Source of the DNA: Massilia glaciei
GTDB taxonomy: Bacteria; Pseudomonadota; Gammaproteobacteria; Burkholderiales; Burkholderiaceae_D
Direction: 5' to 3'
DNA length: 50,584 nt
Assembly (NCBI RefSeq): GCF_003011895.2
Contig: NZ_PXWF02000233.1
Span: forward strand, 1-50,584
The notes under the pieces are model-generated. The model was given only the letters and a program-made list of their open reading frames with translations, was not told the origin of the DNA and ran no database searches. Positions 34,243 through 42,016 of this stretch are shown in pieces. Every line of letters starts with the position of its first letter. The stretch's first letter is position 1. The position numbers and the translations under genes were made by a program.

Positions 34243-35016
34243 TTACGCCAAATCCCGTTGCGGTGGCGCGCTTGCGCAGCCGTGCGCGGCGCCGCTTGTG
34301 CCTTCGCCAACACAGGCGATGAACGCCTGCTCGAGGCTGGCGCCGCCATAGCTTTCGCGGCATGCCGCGGGGCTGCCGACGAAGCGCAGGCGGCCGCCGT
34401 GCAGGATCGCGATGCGGTCGCAGATCTGCTCGACGTCGGCCAGGCTGTGCGCGCTCAAAAAGACGGTTTCGCCGCCGCCGCGCCGGCGCAACTGCCGCTT
34501 GACGGCGGCGCGCGCGAGCGGGTCGAGCCCGCCGAGCGGTTCGTCGAGCACGAGGATTTTCTTGTCCGACAGCAGGCAGGCCGCCAGCCCGAGTTGCTGC
34601 GTCATGCCTTTCGATAACTTGCGCACCTTTTTCCGCAGCACATCGGGCTCGAGCGCGAGCGCGCCCAACATTTGCTCGACGGCGGGCGGCCCGTAGCCGG
34701 CCCGGTGCAGCTTGCGCATGGTCGCGAGGAACTGGCCGCCCGTCAGGTACCAGGGCGGCATGAAGCGCTCGGGCAGGAACGCGAGCGGCGCGCGCGCGGC
34801 CGGCGACAAATGGGGCCGGCCCTCGATGTCGATGCGGCCGGCGTCGAGCGCGACGAAATCGAGCAGGCATTTGATGAGGCTGGTCTTGCCGGCGCCGTTG
34901 ACGCCGACCAGGCCGAACAGCTCGCCCCGGCCCACCCGCAGGTCGATGCCTTTGAGCACCGGCGTGGATGAAAAATGTTTGACGACTTGTTGGAAGTGCA
35001 GGGCGGGGATGTTCAT
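34243..35016 (-). CDS. ABC transporter ATP-binding protein (ABC-2 exporter type)
   Basis: The 257-residue ATPase has Walker A GVNGAGKTS (38-46), signature LSKGMTQQ, Walker B ILVLDEPLGGLDP and switch His in FLSAHSLADVEQICD. The LSKGMTQQ signature and LDEPLGGLDPLARA mark ABC-2 type exporter ATPases. It opens the minus-strand operon, 73 bp before the secretin gene. The likely permease partner is the next-to-last gene of the operon (23487-24221). What they transport is unknown; support of assembly, as for PilH/PilI of Myxococcus, or export of a matrix or glycan component are options. Confidence 0.9.
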   Translation of the reverse strand: MNIPALHFQQVVKHFSSTPVLKGIDLRVGRGELFGLVGVNGAGKTSLIKCLLDFVALDAGRIDIEGRPHLSPAARAPLAFLPERFMPPWYLTGGQFLATMRKLHRAGYGPPAVEQMLGALALEPDVLRKKVRKLSKGMTQQLGLAACLLSDKKILVLDEPLGGLDPLARAAVKRQLRRRGGGETVFLSAHSLADVEQICDRIAILHGGRLRFVGSPAACRESYGGASLEQAFIACVGEGTSGAAHGCASAPPQRDLA

Positions 35017-35187
35017 GCGCGACGGAGGGTGGGGCGGACCCGCCGACTTTAGCGCAGCGCCGCCGCCGCGCGCAATGGCGCAATGACACACTTGCGACAC
35101 TTATCCCCACTAAATATGGCGCGAAACGTTAATTTCCGCATTTGTGGCATAGAATAGCCCTGAAGAAATAACTTTCAAGGGAAGTCC
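35017..35187. promoter_or_regulatory. Divergent promoter region between the two pilus-type operons
   Basis: These 171 bp separate the divergent operons. On the plus strand, TAGAAT (35150-35155) with a poor -35 and AAGGGA at the mshE start are visible. On the minus strand, TTGCGC (35070-35075) lies 18 bp from TAAAGT (35046-35051). Both promoters are weak matches, so activator dependence is possible. No clear operator palindrome is present. Confidence 0.4.
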
Positions 35188-36891
35188 ATGGCAAGACCAG
35201 AGAAAATCCGTCTCGGCGAGATCCTTGTCCAGCAACGCCTGCTCTCGGAAGAGCAACTGACCCTTGCCCTGACCGACCAGAAACGCTCCGGCCGCAAGCT
35301 GGGACGGGTCTTTGTCGAAAAGGGCTTCGTCACGGAGGAGCAGATCTCGGGCGCGCTCGCGCGCCAGCTCGACATTCCCTACATCAATCTCAAGTTTTAC
35401 AACGTCAATCCCGACATCGTGCGCATGCTGCCCGAGACGCAGGCGCGCCGCTTCCGCGCGCTGGTGCTCGAGGAGCGCCGCGGCGTGCTGCTCGTCGGCC
35501 TGGCCGACCCGACCGACCTGTTCGCGTACGACGAGATCGCGCGCCTGGTCAAGAAGAACATCGAGCTGGCCGTGGTCAACGAGACCGAGGTGCTCGCCGC
35601 GATCGACCGCATCTACCGGCGCACCGGCGAGATCACCGATTTCGCGCGCGAGCTCGAACAGGACGTGGGCGACGCCTTCGTCGACTTCGGCGCCCTGGCG
35701 AGCAACCCGGGCCTGGAGGAGGCGCCCATCGTCAAGCTGCTGCAGTCGGTGTTCGACGACGCCACCCAGGTGCGCGCCTCCGACATCCATATCGAGCCGC
35801 AGGAGACGCGGCTGCAGATCCGCTTCCGCATCGACGGCGTGCTGCACCTGCAGACCGAGGCCGACCTCAAGATCGCCACGCCGCTGGCGCTGCGCCTGAA
35901 ACTGATGTCCGAACTCGACATCTCCGAAAAGCGCCTGCCCCAGGACGGCCGCTTCGCCATCAAGGTCAAGCAGCAGCGCATCGACGTGCGCATCTCGACC
36001 ATGCCGACCCAGTTCGGCGAATCGGTCGTGATGCGCCTGCTCAACCAGGGCGGCATGAACCTCAAGCTCGACGCCATCGGCATGCCCCAGGAGATGGTCG
36101 CCAAATTCCGCGCCATCGTGCAGCGCCCCAACGGCCTGGTGCTGGTGACCGGGCCGACCGGGAGCGGCAAGACCACCACCCTCTACAGCGCGCTGGCCGA
36201 GCTCAACTCGGTCGAGAAGAAACTGATCACGGTCGAGGACCCGGTCGAGTACCGGCTGCCCGGCATCAACCAGGTGCAGGTCAACGACAAGATCGAGCTG
36301 ACCTTCGCCAAGGTGCTGCGCTCGGCCCTGCGGCAGGACCCGGACATCGTGCTCGTCGGTGAGATGCGCGACCAGGAGACCGCGCAGATCGGCCTGCGCG
36401 CGGCCATGACGGGCCATCTGGTGCTCTCGACCCTGCACACCAACGACGCCGCCAGCACCCCGCTGCGCCTGATGGATATGGGCGTGCCGCGCTACATGGT
36501 CGGCAGCGCGCTCCAATGCGTGCTCGCGCAGCGCCTGGTGCGCTTGGTCTGCGAGAGCTGTTCGCAGCCGCACGAACCGACCCCGTCGGAGTCGGCATGG
36601 CTGCGCATCGAACTGGGCGAGCAGGTCAAGACCACCAAATTTTTCCATGGCAAGGGATGCTCGCATTGCAACGGCATGGGCTACCGCGGCCGCACCGGCG
36701 TCTACGAGCTGCTCGAAATGACCCAGGCCGTGGTCGACGCCTCCAACCACCACGATCCGGCCGTGTTCCTGGCCGCGGCCAAGGCCGAGATGGCCGGCCA
36801 GACCCTGCGCCGCCACGCCGTGCACCTGGCCACGGTCGGACGCACCACCGTGGCCGAGGCCATGCGCATCAGCAACCAGCAGGAGAGCTAG
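35188..36891 (+). CDS. mshE: MSHA pilus assembly ATPase MshE
   Basis: The 567-residue hexameric ATPase extends the MSHA pilus. The N-terminal MshEN domain carries two c-di-GMP-binding motifs, RLGEILVQQRLLSEEQL (from R8) and KLGRVFVEKGFVTEEQ (from K37), spaced as in known MshE, so c-di-GMP control is likely. The core has Walker A GPTGSGKTT (322-330), VEDPVEY, VLVGEMRDQETAQ, STLHTND and a zinc tetracysteine CESC...CSHC. ATG follows AAGGGA. It is first in the plus-strand operon and one base from mshG. The second ATPase gene in the window is a paralogue of equal length. Confidence 0.93.
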   Translation: MARPEKIRLGEILVQQRLLSEEQLTLALTDQKRSGRKLGRVFVEKGFVTEEQISGALARQLDIPYINLKFYNVNPDIVRMLPETQARRFRALVLEERRGVLLVGLADPTDLFAYDEIARLVKKNIELAVVNETEVLAAIDRIYRRTGEITDFARELEQDVGDAFVDFGALASNPGLEEAPIVKLLQSVFDDATQVRASDIHIEPQETRLQIRFRIDGVLHLQTEADLKIATPLALRLKLMSELDISEKRLPQDGRFAIKVKQQRIDVRISTMPTQFGESVVMRLLNQGGMNLKLDAIGMPQEMVAKFRAIVQRPNGLVLVTGPTGSGKTTTLYSALAELNSVEKKLITVEDPVEYRLPGINQVQVNDKIELTFAKVLRSALRQDPDIVLVGEMRDQETAQIGLRAAMTGHLVLSTLHTNDAASTPLRLMDMGVPRYMVGSALQCVLAQRLVRLVCESCSQPHEPTPSESAWLRIELGEQVKTTKFFHGKGCSHCNGMGYRGRTGVYELLEMTQAVVDASNHHDPAVFLAAAKAEMAGQTLRRHAVHLATVGRTTVAEAMRISNQQES

Positions 36892-36892
36892 C

Positions 36893-38128
36893 GTGCCCTT
36901 TTTCTCGTACAAGGGACGCAACTCCAGGGGCGAGATGCTCGAGGGCGTGCTCGAGGGCGCCGACAGCGGCGCCATCGCCAGCGCGCTGTTTAGCACAGGC
37001 ATCACCCCGATCGAGATCGTCGACGCCAAGAAGCCGGCCTCGACCGGCGATGCCGGCCACGGCTGGTGGGACGCGCTCACCGAGCGCAAGGTCACCTCGA
37101 TGGACGTGCAGTTGTTCAGCCGCCAGTTGTACACCCTGCTCAAGGCGGGCGTGCCGATCATGCGCGCTCTGGCCGGGCTGCAGGAGTCGGCCACCAGCAA
37201 GGCCTTCGCCACCGTGCTGCGCGACCTGCGCGACTCGCTCGACGCCGGGCGCGAGCTGTCGACGGCGATGCGGCGCCATCCGACCGTGTTCTCGAACTTC
37301 TACCTGAGTATGGTGCGGGTCGGCGAGATGACCGGCCGCATGGAGGACGTGTTCCTGCGCTTGTTCGACCACCTCGAGTTCGACCGCGAGATGCGCGAGC
37401 GGGTCAAGTCGGCGATGCGCTATCCGAGCTTCGTGGTGGTGGCGATGGGCGTGGCGATGGCGATCGTGAACGCGTTCGTGATCCCTGCGTTCAAGAAGGT
37501 GTTCGACAGCTTCCACACCGAGCTGCCGTTGATGACGCGCATTTTGATCAATTTCTCCAATTTCACCGTCACCTACTGGCCGCTGTTTTTCGCCGTGGCC
37601 ATCGGCGCGGCGATCTTCGCGCGCAGCTATCTGGGCACCGTCAAGGGTCGCTACAACTGGGACCGCACCAAGCTGCGCCTGCCGATCGCCGGCAAGATCG
37701 TCATGAAGGCGACGCTGGCGCGCTTCGCGCGCAGTTTCGCGCTCGCCACCAGGAGCGGGGTGCCGATCGTGCAGGCGCTCACGACGGTGTCGCAGACGGT
37801 CGACAACGCCTACCTGTGCGCCCGCATCGAGCAGATGCGCGACGGCGTCGAGCGCGGCGAGAGCATCCTGCGCACGGCCGTCGCCGCCGGCGTGTTCACC
37901 CCGGTGGTGCTGCAGATGATCGCCGTCGGCGAGGAGACCGGCTCGCTCGACGAACTCATGGACGAGATCGCGCGCATGTACGAGCGCGAGGTCGACTACG
38001 AGCTCAAGTCGCTGTCGGCGCAGATCGAGCCTATCCTGATCGTGTTCCTCGGCATCATGGTGTTGATCCTGGCGCTGGGCATTTTTCTGCCGATCTGGGA
38101 CCTCGGCAAAGCGGCGCTCAAGAAATGA
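36893..38128 (+). CDS. mshG: MSHA platform protein MshG
   Basis: The 411-residue GspF-family inner-membrane protein has two repeat domains, LFSRQLYTLLKAGVPIMRAL and FARSFALATRSGVPIVQALT, each followed by GEMTGRMED or GEETGSLDE, and three transmembrane segments. The start is GTG at 36893 behind AGGAGAG. It forms the platform that MshE drives. The stop overlaps the next start (ATGA). Confidence 0.93.
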   Translation: MPFFSYKGRNSRGEMLEGVLEGADSGAIASALFSTGITPIEIVDAKKPASTGDAGHGWWDALTERKVTSMDVQLFSRQLYTLLKAGVPIMRALAGLQESATSKAFATVLRDLRDSLDAGRELSTAMRRHPTVFSNFYLSMVRVGEMTGRMEDVFLRLFDHLEFDREMRERVKSAMRYPSFVVVAMGVAMAIVNAFVIPAFKKVFDSFHTELPLMTRILINFSNFTVTYWPLFFAVAIGAAIFARSYLGTVKGRYNWDRTKLRLPIAGKIVMKATLARFARSFALATRSGVPIVQALTTVSQTVDNAYLCARIEQMRDGVERGESILRTAVAAGVFTPVVLQMIAVGEETGSLDELMDEIARMYEREVDYELKSLSAQIEPILIVFLGIMVLILALGIFLPIWDLGKAALKK

Positions 38129-38655
38129 GCGGCGCCGCGCATGCCGGGCGCGCGCGCCGCTCCGGCTTCACCTTGCTCGAGCTGGCCGTGGTGGTCGCGA
38201 TCGTCGCCATCCTGGCGGGGGCGTTGTTAAAACGCGTCAGTTTTTACAACGAACAAGCCGAGTTGGCGGCGATGCAAACGGTGCTCGGCGCGCTGCGCGG
38301 CGCCCTCCACATGAAGGCGGCGCAATTGATCGCCAAGGGCCGCACTGAAGAATTGACAAGCTTCGTTGACAGAAACCCCATGGATCTGTTGGCGGAAAAA
38401 CCATCTAATTATATTGGTGAGTATTTTTCGCCACAGAGTTTCACAATTACTCCCGGGAACTGGTATTTTGATCGCCAAAAATTGCTTCTCGTGTATATTA
38501 TGAAGTCTGGAGGAGAGCTCCAGACCGACCAACCCAAGCAGCTTCGATTCAAGATTCGCGTGCTGTTGGCGGGGGACGCCGAAGGCCCAGAACATGCCGA
38601 GAACCCCGCGCACGATACGATTGAGGGTGTTGCCCTAAGTCAAATAAACGAGTAA
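38125..38655 (+). CDS. mshB: MshB-like minor prepilin with an atypical C-terminal part
   Basis: The 176-residue prepilin has the leader MSGAAHAGRARRSG, then FTLLELAVVVAIVAILAGAL with Glu5. Its place between mshG and mshA matches mshB. From about 38225 base composition drops sharply compared with both neighbours: AT-rich codons appear, for example TCTAATTATATTGGTGAG, and residues such as PSNYIGEYFSPQSFTI are unlike the Ala/Gly-rich surroundings. The frame is intact. This suggests that the exposed domain was exchanged by recombination while the conserved N-terminal helix was kept. Confidence 0.7.
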   Translation: MSGAAHAGRARRSGFTLLELAVVVAIVAILAGALLKRVSFYNEQAELAAMQTVLGALRGALHMKAAQLIAKGRTEELTSFVDRNPMDLLAEKPSNYIGEYFSPQSFTITPGNWYFDRQKLLLVYIMKSGGELQTDQPKQLRFKIRVLLAGDAEGPEHAENPAHDTIEGVALSQINE

Positions 38656-38704
38656 GCTCAGGCTGAATTCTTTCCGTAGTACAACTGTTTGTAGGAGATC
38701 GACA

Positions 38705-39310
38705 ATGAAGACATATCAAATGCCAATCCGCAACCGCGCCCAGGCCGGTTTCACCATCATCGAGTTAATCGTTGTGATCGTCATCCTCGGCATTCTTGCA
38801 GCGACGGCCCTGCCGCGCATGTTTGATATGTCGACCCAGGCCCGCATGGCCAAGATGAACGCCGCCGTCGGCAGCGTCAAGGCGGCCAGCGCTACCGCGC
38901 ACGCGCAATGGCTCGTCGCCGGCGGCAAGCTCGGTTGCGCCGCCTGCGGCCCAGCCGGCGCGGTGGTGGCACCGACCCTGATCGCGGCCGAAGGCACGAA
39001 CGTGCCAACCTTCGGCGGCTATCCCGACGTCGGCGGCGACGGCGCGGCGCAATCGGCGACGGCGTCCGGCGGCATCGCGGCGGCGGCCAATCTGGACACC
39101 AACGACTATGTCGTCGCCACCAATGATCCGAGCATCACGCCGATCGTACCGAGCACGACCACGCTGTGGGTGTCGGCCGACGCAGCGCATCCGAAGTGCG
39201 TGTTCACCTATACCGAGGCGACCCAGAGCGCCGACGTGGCGGACACCACGCCAACCGTGACGGCGGTGCCTGCAATCGTCCAGAGCGCCATCAACGAAAC
39301 CAATTGCTAA
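38705..39310 (+). CDS. mshA: MSHA major pilin MshA
   Basis: The 201-residue prepilin begins with the leader MKTYQMPIRNRAQAG, cleaved before FTIIELIVVIVILGILAATAL (Glu5 present). The mature domain is Ala/Gly/Thr-rich, with a first Cys pair (CAAC) and Cys at PKCVF and the C-terminus (NC), giving the C-terminal disulfide loop usual in MSHA pilins. TAGGAGA precedes the ATG. A stem-loop with a T-run follows the gene and should lower transcription into the minor-pilin genes. Confidence 0.88.
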   Translation: MKTYQMPIRNRAQAGFTIIELIVVIVILGILAATALPRMFDMSTQARMAKMNAAVGSVKAASATAHAQWLVAGGKLGCAACGPAGAVVAPTLIAAEGTNVPTFGGYPDVGGDGAAQSATASGGIAAAANLDTNDYVVATNDPSITPIVPSTTTLWVSADAAHPKCVFTYTEATQSADVADTTPTVTAVPAIVQSAINETNC

Positions 39311-39350
39311 GCCTTCCGATCAACTGATCGTTCGCTAGTGCAGCACCGGA

Positions 39351-39374
39351 CAGGCCAAGCGATTGGCCTGTTTT
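39351..39374 (+). terminator. Stem-loop attenuator after mshA
   Basis: An 8-bp stem, CAGGCCAA/TTGGCCTG, with a GCGA loop is followed by TTTT and a T-rich stretch. Its position between the major pilin gene and the minor-pilin genes fits partial termination. The short T-run suggests read-through. Confidence 0.65.
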
Positions 39375-39423
39375 GCTTTGCGCTCCAAGCGGGCCTAACC
39401 TTCCACAAGGGCATCGAGGCGCC

Positions 39424-40002
39424 ATGCGACAGACCCGACCACACGCCGCCATCAGAACCGCCGCCAAACGGCGCGCGCGCGCTTTCACGCTCGTCGAAAT
39501 GGTGCTGGTGATCGTCATCGTTGGCATCCTCAGCGCGGTGGCCGCCGCGCGCATCATGGACCGCGGCGTCACCGACAGCGCCGTCTTCGCGGAACAGGGC
39601 AGGGCGATGCTGCGCTACGCGCAAAAAGTGGCGGTGGCACAAAACCGCGACGTCCATGTGCGCCTCGACGGCGCTTCGATCTCACTGTGCTACCAGCCAG
39701 GCGCGGGCTGCCCGGCCGGCGCGCGCGTGCGCGCCCCCGGTGGCGCCAATTCGGACAGCGCGGCCACCAAAGCGGCCTGCGGCGACAGCACCTGGCATTG
39801 CGAGGCGCCGCCGACCAATATAACGCTGACCACGCTGCCCGGGATCACCGCGTTCTACTTCGACCCCATCGGAAAACCGTTCGCCTCCACCGACGTCTCG
39901 CCGACGACGGTGTCGAGTTTCACCACGCTGACGGTGCGCGTGAGCGCCGGCGGCAGCAACCGCGACACCACCGTGGAACGGGAGACCGGCTATGTCCACT
40001 AA
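39424..40002 (+). CDS. mshC: MSHA minor pilin MshC
   Basis: The 192-residue prepilin has a long basic leader, then A-FTLVEMVLVIVIVGILSAVA with Glu5. The residue before Phe is Ala instead of Gly (RARAFTLVE), tolerated by some prepilin peptidases. The GspH-like soluble domain includes RAMLRYAQKVAVAQNRDVHV and cysteines CYQPGAGC and CGDSTWHC. It overlaps mshD by 11 bases. Gene order identifies it as mshC. Confidence 0.8.
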   Translation: MRQTRPHAAIRTAAKRRARAFTLVEMVLVIVIVGILSAVAAARIMDRGVTDSAVFAEQGRAMLRYAQKVAVAQNRDVHVRLDGASISLCYQPGAGCPAGARVRAPGGANSDSAATKAACGDSTWHCEAPPTNITLTTLPGITAFYFDPIGKPFASTDVSPTTVSSFTTLTVRVSAGGSNRDTTVERETGYVH

Positions 40003-40633
40003 CGCGGCCCGCAGGCGCGGCGAGGGCGGCCTGACCATCATCGAGCTGATCATTTTCATCGTGGTCGTCGGCGTCGGCGTGCTCGGCTTGATGGCCGTGT
40101 TCCAGCTCACCAGCGGCGCGGGCGCCGACCCGCTCCAGCGCAAGCAGGCGCTGCTGATCGCCGAGGGTCTGCTCGAGGAGGTCCAGTTGGCGCGCTTCAC
40201 CTATTGCCACCCGGACGATTCGGCCGCCGAAACCGCCGCCGACGTGGGCGACTGCACCATACCCGAGGCGGTCGGCCCGCTGCCCGGCGAGGTGCGCCCG
40301 TTTTACAACATCAACGACTACGTGGCCAGTTTCAACACCTCCACCTCGTTCACCGCCGGCGATTCAACGGGCATCATCACCGATGTCGCCAGCACCACCG
40401 CGGTGGACTACAGCGGCGACTACACCGCCAAGGTGACGATCAACAGCGAACCGAAACTCGGGCCGGTCGGCGCGCCGATTCCGGCGCTGGCGGCGGGCGC
40501 CAACGACGCCAACACCGACGTGTTGCGCATCAAGGTCGTGGTCACCTACGGCGTGGCCGTCAACGGCGGCGCGCGGCCCACCATCGAGCTCGACGGCTAC
40601 CGCACGCGCCATGCGCCGAACAGCGTCCCATGA
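39992..40633 (+). CDS. mshD: MSHA minor pilin MshD
   Basis: The 213-residue prepilin has RRRGEGG-LTIIELIIFIVVVGVGVLG with Glu present, then QALLIAEGLLEEVQLARFTYC, typical of MshD and GspI/PilV-type minor pilins. The soluble domain is Thr/Ala-rich with few cysteines (TYC, DCT). It overlaps mshC by 11 and mshO by 4 bases, implying coupled translation. Confidence 0.82.
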   Translation: MSTNAARRRGEGGLTIIELIIFIVVVGVGVLGLMAVFQLTSGAGADPLQRKQALLIAEGLLEEVQLARFTYCHPDDSAAETAADVGDCTIPEAVGPLPGEVRPFYNINDYVASFNTSTSFTAGDSTGIITDVASTTAVDYSGDYTAKVTINSEPKLGPVGAPIPALAAGANDANTDVLRIKVVVTYGVAVNGGARPTIELDGYRTRHAPNSVP

Positions 40634-41544
40634 TCGGGCCCCGCATTTCCCACAGCCCCATGCCCCGGCGCCGCGCGCGCGGATTCACGCTGGTCGAGGC
40701 CATCGTCGTAATCGTGATCACCGGCATCGTGGCCAGCTTCGTCGCCGTGTTCGTCAGGGTGCCGGTCAAGAGCTACGTTGAGTCGGTCGCGCGCGCCGAG
40801 GCGACCGACATGGCCGACTACGCGATGCGCCGCATGGCGCGCGAGATCAGGCTGGCGCTGCCCAATTCGGTGCGTGTGACGACCAGCGGCAGTACCGTCT
40901 ACCTCGAGTTCCTGCTCACCAAGGCCGGCCTGCGCTACCTCGGCGACGACGATGTCGGCACCGCCGGCACCGTGCTCAGTTGGAGCGACACGACGGCCTA
41001 CGCATTCACCGTCGTCGGCGGCGTGCCGACCGACCGCCGGGCGCCGATCGCCGGCGACTGGGTCGTCGTCTACAACCTCGGGCCCGACCAGGAGCCCGCC
41101 AACGCCTATGCCGACTGCGCGGCCGCGCTCGGCTGCAACCGGGCCCCGATCGAATCGGTCGACAGCGCGGCCGGCACGATCACGCTCAAGAGCAATCCGT
41201 TCGCCGCCCAGGCCAGCTCGGCCGCCGGGGTGAGCCTGAGGTCGCCGGGCCGCCGCTTCCATATTGTCAGTTCGCCCGTGACCTACGCCTGCGACGGCGC
41301 CACCGGCAGACTGACCCGTCACTGGGACTACGCGATCGCGCCGGCGCAACCGACCGCGCCGGCCGTGCTCGGGCAAGGCGCCTTGCTCGCAAGTAATCTG
41401 TCATCTTGCGAGTTCACCTATGCCGGGCTGGCCAATGTGCACAGCGGGCTGGTGGGTATCAAACTGATGCAAAAGGTCGATGACGGCAACAACGCGCCGC
41501 CTATGACGCTGTTGCAGCAGGTACACGTCGAGAACACGCCATGA
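40630..41544 (+). CDS. mshO: MSHA minor pilin MshO
   Basis: The 304-residue protein has the prepilin motif RARG-FTLVEAIVVIVITGIVASFV, with Glu5, then the large GspJ-like domain DYAMRRMAREIRLALPNSVRV typical of MshO. ATG overlaps the mshD stop. A GRRFHIVSSPVTYAC element near residue 215 is also characteristic of MshO-type proteins. Confidence 0.85.
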   Translation: MIGPRISHSPMPRRRARGFTLVEAIVVIVITGIVASFVAVFVRVPVKSYVESVARAEATDMADYAMRRMAREIRLALPNSVRVTTSGSTVYLEFLLTKAGLRYLGDDDVGTAGTVLSWSDTTAYAFTVVGGVPTDRRAPIAGDWVVVYNLGPDQEPANAYADCAAALGCNRAPIESVDSAAGTITLKSNPFAAQASSAAGVSLRSPGRRFHIVSSPVTYACDGATGRLTRHWDYAIAPAQPTAPAVLGQGALLASNLSSCEFTYAGLANVHSGLVGIKLMQKVDDGNNAPPMTLLQQVHVENTP

Positions 41545-42005
41545 ACCGATCGAAGAAGTCTGGAAGCGCGCCGCGGCGCCAACGGGGTCTGAGCATGATT
41601 GCCGCCGTGTTCCTGCTGGTGGTGCTGGCCGGGTTGGCCGCGGCGCTGGTGAGCCTGTTCACGGTGCAGCAGGCCAGCAGCGGGCTCGACGTGCTCGGCG
41701 CGCGCACCTACCAGGCCGCGCGCGCGGGCATGCAATGGGGCCTGTACCAGCAATTGCGGGTGCAGCCGCCTTCGATCGCCTGCTTCGCCTCGCCGAGCAC
41801 GTTCCGCCTGCCCGCCGACGCCAGCCTGGCGGCGCTGACGGTGACGGTCACCTGCGCCGCCCACCCGGGCAACGCGGCCGGCAACACGACCAACCGCTGG
41901 ACCCTGACCGCGACCGCGTGCAACGAACCGGGCGCGGCGGGTTGCCCGAATGCCAGTCCAAGCAGCGATTACACGCAACGCCGCCTGCAGGCCGAGCTCA
42001 ACTGA
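41541..42005 (+). CDS. mshP: MSHA minor pilin MshP
   Basis: The 154-residue protein starts with a basic leader and RQRG-LSMIAAVFLLVVLAGLAA. The Glu5 is absent, as in PilX/GspK-type minor pilins and known MshP. The short domain holds ARTYQAARAGMQWGLYQ and two cysteine pairs. It overlaps mshO by 4 bases. Confidence 0.85.
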   Translation: MNRSKKSGSAPRRQRGLSMIAAVFLLVVLAGLAAALVSLFTVQQASSGLDVLGARTYQAARAGMQWGLYQQLRVQPPSIACFASPSTFRLPADASLAALTVTVTCAAHPGNAAGNTTNRWTLTATACNEPGAAGCPNASPSSDYTQRRLQAELN

Positions 42006-42016
42006 AGGGGACGGGG

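Noticed and set aside
33451-34349. N-terminal extension of the second-system secretin to 34349
   Set aside because: The signal peptide and lipobox start at ATG 34169. The upstream part is antisense-like filler without a ribosome-binding site.
35144-35160. Sigma-54 promoter (TGGCAT...) upstream of mshE
   Set aside because: TGGCAT is not followed by TTGC at the required GG-N10-GC spacing.
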